Below, piece by piece: positions 11,401 through 22,895 of a stretch of DNA of 64,000 nucleotides (the stretch's first letter is position 1; each line of letters begins with the position of its first letter). The translations under genes were made by a program, and so were the position numbers. This stretch comes from Beaufortia kweichowensis (taxonomy: Eukaryota > Chordata > Actinopteri > Cypriniformes > Gastromyzontidae), in the NCBI GenBank assembly GCA_019155185.1, contig CM032817.1, forward strand, positions 9,134,034 through 9,198,033, in the 5' to 3' direction. Below the pieces are notes generated by a model. It was not told the origin of the DNA. It saw nothing but the letters and a program-made list of their open reading frames with translations, and made no database searches.

Positions 11401-14400
11401 GTTTCATCTACATGTCCTTCACTTTTTTTTATTTACAAATGTGTGTCGACACCAAAGAAAGGCACTGTATAGAGTTCTCACTGGACATAAAAGGAGTGTA
11501 AATGAGTCAAATACGACATGTACACACTCCTAAAGCAATCTTTGACGTGTGTGTGTGTGTTTGAAAGATAAAGATGAATCATCAATAATCTCAGTCATTG
11601 TGAGATGCTGTTTTGGGCACATGCTGTAGTTGATTCTCCAGTTCAAGTACGCTTGGGAGGGCAGGACCTGAAATAATATGACATGTAATGTGAGCAATGT
11701 TCCCTCTGTACAGCACACTACTGGTGTTGCTCTCACGCAGACAAGAAAAGACTACAGACTCAATATACTAGAGAAAAAGCTAGAGATTTCCTGAACCAGT
11801 GCTAAATGAATAAGCAGCTGTTCAGCACATCTGAATGTCCATTGATTTTATTCAGAATGAATGAAGGTGTGAGAAACCCAGTGTGGAGATATGTAGCGCT
11901 TATTAACATGTGAAGAGACCGCATCCAAACAAGTCGTAAAGAAACAAGACATAAAATGATTCATAAATAGCATCTAGATTACATTGTTTATCATAAATAT
12001 TACATTAGATTGAATTATTTTATCTAGGTATGGGTATAAACATTCATAATAAATAAAAGTGGGAATATAAAACAAAGGGAACATTGCAGGTAAGCATCAT
12101 CTAGAAACATCTAAAGTGAACAGACAAAGAGAGAATATTAAAACACCCAGAAAACAATATCTCCCGAAAAGACCTTAAAAAACACACACACGTGCACACT
12201 TTCTAAAGCCATGAGATTAATCTCTAATACAAACAAAATGGCAAATAAATGTGTCTTTATGAGCAACGCAGCCACATTAAACAGAACTGTGGAGAGGGTT
12301 TTGTATTCAAAGAGCTTTAATCAATATAAACACGCTTCTGGAGTAATGAGATGCGTGATGTAATTACTCTCCGTTTACACCGATAGGCTGGATGTAATGA
12401 CTCTTTCTAGAGATCATCAAGAACTATAATCACTTTCTTTCCAGGGAGAAAAAAAGCAGTTTCTTTGTTATCTGGGGACACAGCTGGGACAGCATGCAGG
12501 TTTCTGTGTGAAGAACGAGGGGACACAGAAACATAAAACTGCAAAAGCTTCATTTATACGCCACATAAAAAAACTTTATCATAGACCATTATGAAAAAAT
12601 AAAACAATAAGGTATTCTTCAAAATACTTCTCTAAAACATATGACAGAGGTACTTCTACTCTTCGGTACGTTCATCCAAGCTTAACTAATATGCAGCCGG
12701 TGTGATTTGCCGGCTTTAGTATGACTCATCTGTAATGCCCCAGCCACCTGCTACCCAACAACACTGCCAGCATCTTAAAAGCTTTGTTTCAGTCGTGTTT
12801 TTGCTTTACAAGAGATGACAAGACAACACATATGGAGAAAAAAGCAACAAGTATGGTAAGGATGGATCAGCAGCACTACAGTTGTTATAGCTTTGATTAC
12901 AACAAAAATATTTCAATAGGACATAATGATTAAGACATTACTTCCCCAGTGAAACCAAAATTGTGCACAAAGCACCAAAACCCCCCAAATAGTTACTGAC
13001 ACAAAGAAACAGAAACTTAAATGCTTTGTCATGTGTTATAGTTGAGGCACGGAGGAGATTTAATTTATATCTCAACACTTTACCATGTCATACCAGGTTA
13101 GGGTTTGGACACACTGTAAAGGTTTATCTAAATGTACACTATCTATATATGACTTCATCAATCAACAAAGTATCACATGTGGTGGAACACAACTTGGCAA
13201 CAATGTTCAAATGTCACTAATGGAAATCCCGCTGCTGAAGTCAAAACATTTACAAGAAGAACACTGGCACATCATAAGGTTAATAAGCACAGCACACTGA
13301 GACAACTCTGAAGGACCTCAAAAGACATTTTAAGAAGCACGTGTTCACTGAAAAATCACGGGTTCAGTAGGGATACGACCCTGTACATTTCAATTCCTGG
13401 AATGCTGGGAACATCCTGTAGCCGGCCTCTGGAATAGCATGCCCACTGCGGGAGGGACACGTGTCTCATTGAGTCTGCATCAGAGGGAAATAGTCTGTGT
13501 CTTAGATCTCTGCCAGAACATTCAGATCTAAGTAAAGGTACTGTTTGATAAAACAGTAAACAGCTTCCCGTTTTATTACGTGCCAAATTCCACCTTAAGA
13601 TCCTTGACAGTGAGTGCTGTTTTCTAACAAAACACATCCAAAAAGCCAAATTATGGACAGATTTTTCCAGTGTAATATCACTTTTATCGTCTTTAAAAAC
13701 GGGTTTGACGGTCAGCCAAAATCAACAGGCGTGTTTAAGAATTTGTGGTCTACTGTATGTGGAAAATACCTCACATGCTGATATGACTGCAAGTGAACCC
13801 TAGGACCTACGACTGCGCAACAACGAAGAGCTGACAAAACAACATTGCAAACTGACAGTCTTAACTGTAGAAAGTCTTTGCCTTGTCCTGCAAAACAACA
13901 TTTTTCTAATTAGTTCATTACAAGCAAAACACAATCTAGTTGAGCGGGTTTGACTTCCAGAAATTCTGTTTTTGTGTAATTTAAGCCTTCAAACATCATT
14001 GGGTATACCAAGAACATTATCTTCGTTCTGCAAATATGTCATCATACATTTCATTTGGCTATATGTTTGCTGCATGTCCTTCACAAATACGACAGATAAG
14101 CCAATCTTAGTGTAACAAAGGTTACCTGATATACACTGACCATGTGATAGTGAGCTTTGTTTTTTCAGGCAGTGTACAATATTTAATGTATCTGCCATCT
14201 GTAAGCTACTTACTGCAGCACTTGTAAAACCAAAATTCATTCAGACTCTGTTGCCCATCAAGGGAGACGCTGTCCCACAGGATTCATTTTTCTCCGCTGT
14301 TAAAAAATCCCTACTATAATTAACTCAGGGCCACATGTACAAAAGCACAGAGCTGAGAGACCTCCGGCACTAGTTTCTTATAGCTCTTACAGTTCAACTA

Positions 14401-16996
14401 AAATGTAATATTTTTTCATATTAATATTATAGTATTTATATTTATAATATTTATATTATTTCATAATACTTTAACGTTCGTCATGTTGTTCCAAACCCAT
14501 ATGAATGACCAGTACATTCCTCAGTGTTTCACAGAAGAAAGTCACACGAGTTTAGAACAACATGAGTACACAATGACAGAATTGTCTTTTTTTTGGATGT
14601 ACCATTTTCCTTTTGATTTTGGCCCTTCCACTAAAAACATCACGTTTAGTGCTGCCAAACCAGTTTCTTGCTCAATCAGGAAATGACCTTCATACAGAAT
14701 AACCTCAGCACCACAAATCGGCCTCATGCATGTGACACGAGCTCGCTGGAACGTTCATATATGCATATGACATTCAAACGCAGACCTTCACAGAACTTTT
14801 CCACACGCAAATGCTGGAATTAGTCATGACTTCCAGAGAAACTAAGGTTTGGCAAAGTTAGGTTTCATGAGAAATTAAGAAGTGCAATTAGATTACACAC
14901 TAAATGTGAATGAATTGTCTGATCAAAAAGAAGAACAAGCTATAATGCAGAAATGTCATAATTTAGGAGAAGTACCACAGTACATATGAGAGAGGGACCA
15001 TAATCTTTCATCTGATAATGGTTTTATTTTTACAGATGACTGAGTGCCCACTTTGGCAAGAGGTCACATATGACATAGATTAGATTGATAATAGTGTCGG
15101 ATGTTCAACTTTACTCTTCTTCCATTAAGGACATTTAAAACACACACGTACTTGACTTGCTCCTTTATTAAAATAATTATGGACTTTCTTGTTAAAGATT
15201 GACCTGCAGTACTGCTGCTGCCGCACAAAAAAAACATTTGTCTAACTAGACACAGCACAGAGAGACAAGGACCCTTTTATCTTTGTAAACAAAAGAACAT
15301 GATGTAAACAAATTATGTCAACCACCCTCTCATTAAGATAAATATTTATGTACCACCACCTGGAGGATGCAAAAACACAAACATTTCATGTGAATTTACA
15401 AAACAGCTATAACTTTTCATCAACAAAATTTCAGCTTTCTCCTGTCTTACAAGAAAAGCAGTTTTGTTTGGCAATCGCTCCATGACCTGTAACCCAGTTC
15501 GCTGGTTTATTTACACAAGCAAAGCGTTTTTCAGAGAATGCTTTGATAAGCAGAAGAGATAGGCTTACCCTGACCATATGGTCAAATGCAGTCAAAATGT
15601 AAACCATATAGTATCATACAAGATACAATGCATGTCGAAATCTGCCTCTTTTTTGTCTATGTCTTAATTGCACAATGATGATGAGCTTAAAAAAAACTTT
15701 ATACGCTATAAACCAAAATTAAAAGAACAGATGGAATGCAAGGACAGTCATGTGTGAACTAAACCTATGTTATATTCAACAAAACACAAAGAAACACTAA
15801 CAAAGGCTTTGTGAACCTTACACCTGGTCATGTGAACCTGAACAATGATGGCACACTCGGAAAAAAAGCACACACCACCATCTCTCCTCTCTTGACATTT
15901 GGTCTAATTAATGCTCAATATCTCATTAATTTTTTTCACTTGGTGCAAAACAAGGGAAGTGGGAAGAGAATTCAAACCAGTGTAAATAAATCCAGAAATT
16001 GTCTACCACAAACACGATGCGAATAAAGAGCACCGAGTGTCTATTACTGTATCCTGAGGCCTGTTTAAAGTTTCATCAGCCTGGCCTTGTTGTCGTGGAT
16101 CTACTTTTAACTGAAAAGCCAGCCGGGCTTCTGCTCCCTAGCAATGGCCTGGGGTAGTTTTACATCTGTCCCGCCTAACCACGCCACACTGTCAGCCAAC
16201 CACCACGTGCCTCACAAAGACTGACACAAACACTGCCAGAGTCAGGTTGCACAATACATGTGTGTGCGGATGCAAAATAACTGCATGATGGCAAAAGATC
16301 ACGCAGATCAGTTCTCTCCAAACTTGATAAAATAACTGTTAACACTATCTGCATATATACCACATACAGCATAGATGATAGATTTAAGCAAACAATATGA
16401 ATAGGAAATATTAAATCCAATAAGCCGTAATGAATCCAGCTAAAAGTTACCCATATAATCATCACTGCAGAGTTTTCTGACTGTTCAGACTCCTCTAAGA
16501 CCATAAGACTATGGCTGAATGTATCTATAATAGACTATGGAAAGTAATTACACCTCACAGAAAGAAATAACACAACTGCGTGATCCCTATGCAGTACGCC
16601 TATATAATAAACCTCCAGCACACCTTAAATGATGGATGTGTTTGGCTCTGGGGCTGTAACGCACCGAGAAGCAAAACAGAGTTTGCAGTTATTGCAAAAG
16701 ATTACACTCAGCATTCATTAATAGTTCATTAGCTTTTTATAAACAGTTCATTGAGTCGTCAAGTGAATGCACTTACTACATTCATTGAGAATTATTTATA
16801 ATCATCATAAGTTACTTGAATTTCAATAATACACACACTTTAATGTTCTCTTAAATGTGGGGAAATATAGGCTTCAGTTTATTCAGTTGTATATATAAAA
16901 TGGTTTAAAAACATCTATGACACTAAAAGCTTAAAATGTGAAACTCACCCCATTCTGTGCAGAGCCACCTGATCTGTGATCTGTGGTGGAACTCAT
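5432..16996 (-). CDS. adipor2: Adiponectin receptor 2 (7 coding exons)
   Basis: Seven-pass PAQR-family receptor for adiponectin with intrinsic zinc-dependent ceramidase activity; the N-terminus is cytosolic. Coding exons on the minus strand are 16996-16949, 9257-9108, 7758-7587, 7226-7040, 6708-6521, 6391-6198 and 5560-5432. All have GT-AG junctions and join in frame to 1068 nt, 355 aa. The start MSSTTDHRSGG is the first in-frame ATG in the exon. An acidic EEEEEEE run precedes the conserved LLLQAHHAMERMEEFV, then the core from WEGRWRVIPHDVLPDWLKDN. The zinc ligands of the family are present: H171 (SWLFHTVYCHSE), H317 and H321 (FHSHQLFH), with D188 (KLDYSG). Core wording (CLFFLCLGIVYMFRPNMSF) is closer to R2 than R1, and the wnt5b/fbxl14 neighbours agree. 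Residue 235 is Cys in SQCDFFATP where mammalian receptors have Trp. Confidence 0.96.
5850..6037 (+). mobile_element. tRNA-derived SINE with LINE-type 3' tail
   Basis: It lies in the last adipor2 intron. It has a box A-like tagtggttagagagttgg, a box B GGTTCGATTCC, a body with gaggtgcccttgagcaagac, and the 3' tail tttggataaaagcgtcggct followed by aaatgaataaatgtaaatg-type repeats. This tail is typical of fish SINEs mobilised by L2-type LINEs. It is nearly intact and sits antisense to adipor2. Confidence 0.85.
6074..6097. repeat. (TA)n microsatellite
   Basis: About 12 TA units, directly after the SINE in the last adipor2 intron. Confidence 0.9.
7408..7421 (+). promoter_or_regulatory. CTCF-like motif in adipor2 intron
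   Basis: CCACTAGGTGGCAG on the plus strand matches the core vertebrate CTCF consensus without a mismatch. It lies in the intron between coding exons 7758-7587 and 7226-7040. Occupancy is inferred, not shown. Confidence 0.55.
7919..7938. repeat. (TG)n microsatellite
   Basis: Ten TG units in the intron between adipor2 coding exons 9257-9108 and 7758-7587. Confidence 0.9.
9258..16948 (-). other. adipor2: adipor2 intron 2, no further exon seen
   Basis: A 7.7-kb intron between the exon carrying the start codon and the exon carrying the acidic run. It is AT-rich and holds a palindromic MITE-like element near 14460-14600. I found no convincing alternative exon, RNA gene or intact transposon; open frames up to about 109 codons have no recognisable content. 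Confidence 0.7.
14460..14600. mobile_element. Palindromic MITE-like element
   Basis: The left part tcatgttgttccaaacccat and the right part gtttagaacaacatgagtac are inverted copies. They are followed by caatgacagaattgtc, a sequence type very common in cyprinid genomes (the ctgtcatcatttactcaccc family). It has no coding capacity and looks like a nonautonomous DNA transposon remnant. Confidence 0.5.
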
Positions 16997-17214
16997 GGTG
17001 TCCTTGTTATCTGAGGTGGATGTTTGGATAGGGTCAACACCGTCGCTGGAGCAGACTCTGTGTCTCAGGACGAAGGCTGCACCCTCGTCCTCCTTCACCT
17101 CTCCACCGTCCAGCTTGCTGTGTTTTGTTTCTAATCACTGCTGGATCACACTGGACCCTTGACTTCCAAACTGTCCTCTGTAAATTCACGACAGAAGACT
17201 CGAAATTACTGCAC
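16997..17214 (-). other. adipor2: adipor2 exon 2 leader with in-frame CTG
   Basis: The 5' UTR part of the exon that holds the start codon. The acceptor is tttaacag before 17214. There is no ATG in this leader. Reading in frame upstream from the ATG at 16996 the sequence is open back to a TGA, and a CTG at 17113-17111 sits in strong context (A at -3, G at +4). Initiation there would add 39 residues starting LDGGEVKEDEG. Confidence 0.75.
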
Positions 17215-20200
17215 CTGTTAAAGATATAAAGAAGAATGTCAAATATTAAAGAGAGAGGTGCTTTAGAAACAGCAATTTATAAAATATTAGGGATGGATAT
17301 GATCATTACGTTGCATTGCGACATCTGTTTAACAGTTTCAAAACTGAATCATTTACAACTGCAATGTTTAGATTATACAAGAGTGTAACGGCTCAACAGC
17401 TTTTTATGCAAGGCATCTGAAAACCCATAAATCCTGTTTCTCAACCAGTTTGAAATCCAGTTATTCAATAACGCTGCTGCTTTGTACCTAGCAAGATTTT
17501 GTGCAAGAACTGATAACGTCCTAATCTACACAAAAAGGGCAATACTGTTAAGTAGACGGCTAAAGTTTACATTGGGACATGCAAATCAAATGTTGCCACC
17601 TCTGAAATTGTGCCACGGTTCTTGCGCCACAAAGAGGCAATTGACCTTGAATTGGTCATCCAGGGTCAAGTGTTGCTAAATATCTAAATCTATGCCAGAA
17701 AGGTAATCTTGTGCCCAAGCTTAAGCATTGTAGGATAAAGGGAAAGTTTTAACAAGACCAGTCAAAGAATATCTTGGCAAATACCAAGCACAATCCTGAC
17801 AAAGTGAAGATTAGACTAGTTATTACGAAACATCATAATTTGACCGATAACTGCAAATCAGCTCTCTCCTTAAAACGCTTTGCCAGCTTGAAAAGAGTTT
17901 TAATTTAAGTTGGTATCAGCTGGAGCCCTTGAACAGTCTGCCAAATTTGCAGCAGTGAGAAGCTTCACAGCCACAGCTGCAAAACTGACAGCATCCGTCT
18001 GCTCACAGTTTCACTCCTTTTGTAAATGAAAAGTGTGGCAACAGCTGCAGGTTCACAAGCCAGGAAATCAGATTCAGCTAGAAATGTAAATTACTCGATG
18101 CTCTGTGCCCAGTTTGGCCAAAAAATGCAGATACCCTCCGTTAAAAAGGGTACAACTGGGCCGGCATCTTTCAGGACGCCTCTGGTGTCGCATCCACTGG
18201 TTTGATATAATATTACATGGTTAGAGTGTGAACACGCGATCATGGGAAACTGACCCCACTTGCTCGCTTGGCCTGCTGTGCAAAGTGTGTTGTGGCCGAC
18301 CTGAAAACCGATACAAACAGTTTAGATATCACTATACATGCAGAGAGCAAGGAGGAGCCGACTAGTCATTATCAGCTCATTAAGTTTACTATAAACATAC
18401 GTCTAATGGTCATCAAAGGCTCTGGTGTCCTTTGACTACCATGCCAGTTTCATATTCACATGTAAACCTTTAATTTTTGCGCCTTGCATAGTATTATTGC
18501 AGGTTAGCATTAATGTGACATCAAAGTAAGTATGGCTGAGCACAAACTTAAACACATTCTTATAATGATCTTTTCATGATAAAAGACTTCTGAAAGATTT
18601 TTTTTATAGATTTTTTAAAATCTAAAAAAAAAATCAATTAAGACACAAGTCAGCAAAAGAGCTTACTGGGGAGTACCAGGAAACCAGAAAAAAGAAATGG
18701 CATTTGAAATTGATTTTCTTCTGCACCCAAAACAGCTGACATGCTATTAGCTGACTTTTCTGTGTTTTCATGACTAAACTGTCAGAGCTAGATAGTCTGT
18801 CAGCAATTCCTTAACCGCAGAGACAAATTTCAATCCCAGTTCCTGAGCTTCACGCTGTACTGCATGAACTGTCAAAACTCACCTTAAAGGGAACACCACA
18901 ACTTAAACAACATCTTTTTCTTTCATACTAGGGATGGGTCAGAAGACTCTTGCAATGGAAAAGGAACACTGTATGAAGCTTAAAGGAAGGTGACGAGGGA
19001 AGAACATCAATCAAAATAAGTGGGATCGGAATAACATGAAGTACCAGTGCTGTCTATGTAGAGTGGTCTCCATGTTTATGAATCAAAAGACCACTTGACC
19101 TTGGTTGTGCTTTGCAGCATCAGCCTTTGTTCAAGTGTGGGCAAGAAGGAAATGAGTCACACTTGTGTTGTAATTCACTAAGGACAACGATTGATTCTAT
19201 GGCACATGCGTAGGAACACAGCCAAATTTGGCTATTGATTCTTTTTCTGTACACTGTACACTGGTGCTGGTTAAATGACTAACTAAACTGGACTGACAAA
19301 CGTTTGCATTACGCCTGACACGTGAAAAGCTATACTGGAGCCAGCTCTCAGTTTACAGAAGGTCCCACATGCACAGATTCAAGGCAGACAAGGTGATTCG
19401 TGGAATTGCAGCACAGCTTTTAACATTCAACAGCTGCTAAACCTCAGGACCGTGCCAGCACAGTAAATAACACATAAGATTATGGCATTCATGTTACTCA
19501 ATCAGATCGAATGTAAAGGCTGTTTCGGGGAATTGCATTTATGGTAATGACCTATGACGCAATAAAATTCCTCGATTTTCAAGACTTTCAAAACATGGGG
19601 CTCCAAATCCATCTAGTTATCAGGTTTCAGCAATGCACCTTTAGATGAACAAAATGTTTCAATTGTTTGTGATTACTGGATAAGTGCTCTGGTCATTCAC
19701 TTTTCCCAGCTTTTCCCAGCATATATTTATTTTGAAGAAAAATAAAAAATCAGACTTACAAATTTGTACAACTTTTACAGGCCTTGAAAAACAACAACTT
19801 TTAAAATTCAATAATTATTTTAGGTTTTCCATGACTGAAGGACCCTGCCTAAAAAAAGGAAACAAGGAAATCTTTGTATTTTAAGAGTGCAAAACAAAAC
19901 TGTACATTGTGTTCAGTAACACCCTATAACAACATTCCAAGAGCAGACATCAACGGTATTAGCCATGCCCCATGAGACACATAAATATCTTGCTGCATAT
20001 CTGATTTTAAGGATTATGGGCTAAAGAGAACACTACAACAAAACATGTGACGGAATAGAAAAACCCAAACAAAAACAGCTGCTGGAGCCAGTCATTGGGT
20101 GTGTGTGGTGCATGTGACCGGCTAAGAGAGCAATCAGTGGGGTTAGAGGTGCCTTTGTGTGCAGTCTGAACATCACGAGACCAGAGCTGATCGCCACTGC

Positions 20201-22707
20201 TGACCTTGCTCAGAGAGGAAAAGGCCCTTTGTGAGAGGGTGACAAAGAAAACCCAATCATTAAACTACAGAGGAACACACAATAGATATTTAACAGCATT
20301 TCCAATAAACACACATCTCCCATGTTCAACCAGGGCAAAATATTCCCACATGCACACCAGCTGACATTGAAAAATTAAAACTCACAAGGCGGAAAGAGGT
20401 TAACTTGTCCTTCACACTCATGGACATACCGTTCGGTCAGCGCTTCATTTGCTTTGACGCAGACCCTTATGCATGTGTCAACAACAGTGGCCAAGGTTGA
20501 AGTGTTAACATTGTCCAAATCTCAAATTTACCATAGTGGACTAAAGAACTGCTGATGTCAATAAATAGACTAAAGCAAAATGACATGGATTACTGAGCAG
20601 CTTCCGAGTACATTATCTACACAAACAGCATGAGCCACATAGGAGTCGGTCGTCTTGGCAACATCATCCCACCTTGCCAAGATTATGGGAAGCAGGGAAT
20701 GACATGCTGATGTGGAGCACAGGGCATTGTATTTTGGTTCTAAACAGAGTTTACGCACATTCAATGCTTTGCGTTGGATCAATCAAACACAGTCAACCAC
20801 GCTTTTCAGTAGTTCAGCAGTAACCTTGTCATTTACAAGATGTTTGCTATGTCGATCAATGGAACAAAATTAGCTTCTCTTGCAATCCATTATAAGGTGC
20901 CTATAGCTCAGAAGTGCTATATCTCTACTGCTGACAATGAAGAAAAAAACAATCAGGTTGACTCATTTATTTTAAAACAGACATTCCCAGTTATCTAACC
21001 TGATGATCTATCTGTTTTTAATATTGGGTTGGCAGTTTTCACTGATAAAGTAACTTATTTAAAGTATTGCTTTTATAAATTATTCAACTTTTCTCAAAAC
21101 TGCCATTTTTTCCACAAGTAATAAATGCATAGCAATTTAACAAAACCTTTTTTAGCAACTAATCAGTCTGCAAAAAAAAAACACTCCTTAAAACTAAATT
21201 TTTATGACAATAATAATAATATTGTTTTTTTGTAACCTAATAATATGTCAAACATTTCTGGATGTTTATTTATAGAAAAATAAGAGGCACTGGTCATATA
21301 CGAATAAATAATTAAGATATATGCTTGATTAGTATTATTCTACAATCTAAGTGTAAACACTTTATTTGAGTGAATTGACTATATTTTCATGGACTCCATA
21401 TAAATACAAAACAAACAGAATGCAGTTTAACACACATCCAGTGAAGATGATTTTGTCTTAAAATCTCAATTGTGAAGAAAGCTGCACACACCTAATATGC
21501 ACTGACAGCCGATGAGAAAGTAAAGAGTGCCTTTCAGTTGCCTAATGAACAGAGAGGGAAAGCCAATTTAAAATGGCAAGTGTTTGGTCTAAGATGCTTA
21601 CCTGCTGGCAGTCAGCTTTGACAAGCACAGGTACTATTTATAACTCATGAGGCACTGTTTAGGGGTTCCAACTACACCCAAAAAAATGAATGCCCTAAAA
21701 GAGCTGAGCAAATACTAAGTGCTATATGATCGCTTTCTTGAAAGTAGAGCTGACAGTTATCTGGAATAACTAGAAATACAACTAGCAGGGGGCAGGACTT
21801 GGTCCCACGACAACCAATTTATTATACACAAGTAACAAAGGATCTCAGTACAAAAAATACAGAAAGCTGGACTGAGCGTTAAAAGACATTCTGCGTGCTG
21901 GTTGTAACCAATGCTTTATTAGACGGCAATAACATATTCAAGTGAATTTAAAACAATGGACTAAAAGAAACATGTCAACTCGAAAATGCATAGACTGAAA
22001 TTTTTCTGATGTCTGACTCAATCAACAGGGCATTAGTAAAATATAACCATTAAACATATGGTTTAATATATTGGCAATAAACAGTGAAAATTTAAATTTC
22101 ATGTTTCTACTGCAAATGTCACGTCCACAACGCTGGAATCGCCTATTTACTAATGTCAATCGTCATTTGACCTCTACCAGTCCAACGCCAGTTACAATAA
22201 AGCTGGTTTGTTTACAACCCGACCAAACACAGCACCTTCTATTGTCATTTCTTTAGTAACATCAGTAATGTAAAACCTGGCCGGAACTCTATGCGAAAAT
22301 ACAAAAATAAGACAAAAAGTAAGTCAAAAAGCAAACAAAAGCCCCACTAGTCGGTCACACTAAGCGCTAAAAGACTGACACAAACAAGTATTAAAGTGAC
22401 TAATACACAAGAGTTCGCTACTATCTTAACGTCTGTGTCGGATTAACATGTTTTTACAAGTCTTCAGATATTGTCTTAATAAAACTTGTGTGTTAAAAAT
22501 CGTTAAAATTAAATTCCCTTTAAGAAAAAGGTTGAAAAACAACAGACGAGCCGTCTCACAGTGCTTAGCGACACAGCTAGTCGGCTAGCGATACCGAGAC
22601 AAACAACTTAATTGGCAAAAAAAAATACATTACATTTCTCGTCAAAAACACGTTAAAAAACAACATGACGAGTCACATGTGCGTGTCGGGTGGGAGGGTT
22701 AGGTTAC
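17215..22707 (-). other. adipor2: adipor2 intron 1
   Basis: A 5.5-kb intron in the 5' UTR, bounded by donor ACAG|GTAACC at 22708/22707 and acceptor at 17215. It is AT-rich with no recognised exon or RNA gene. One CTCF-like motif lies at 21782-21794. Confidence 0.7.
21782..21794 (+). promoter_or_regulatory. CTCF-like motif near adipor2 promoter
   Basis: CTAGCAGGGGGCA fits the CTCF core with one mismatch at its second base. It lies about 0.9 kb inside intron 1 from the first exon. Confidence 0.4.
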
Positions 22708-22895
22708 CTGTTTATGTCAGCGGCAAGTCCTTGTTGTTTAAGAGTCTGTTTTCGGAGTGCTGTTGTGAATCCAGCGGACTGACTGACTCGACCTGACTGG
22801 ATTTTGTGGATGTCGTTGCGCTTTGACGTGACGCCCCTCGCGTGAGGACAGAGCGTCCAATCAGAACGCTCCAATTAGACCACGTGACGTCTGAG
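22708..22895 (-). promoter_or_regulatory. adipor2: adipor2 noncoding exon 1 and promoter
   Basis: A CpG-rich block on the minus strand. Noncoding exon 1 ends at 22708 with donor ACAG|GTAACC; its 5' end is probably near 22800. Upstream are two inverted CCAAT boxes (GATTGG and AATTGG) near 22855-22877 and an overlapping CRE/E-box GACGTCACGTGG near 22880-22892, plus a second CGTCACGTC near 22830. There is no TATA box, as expected for a broadly expressed gene. The transcription start is inferred. Confidence 0.65.
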
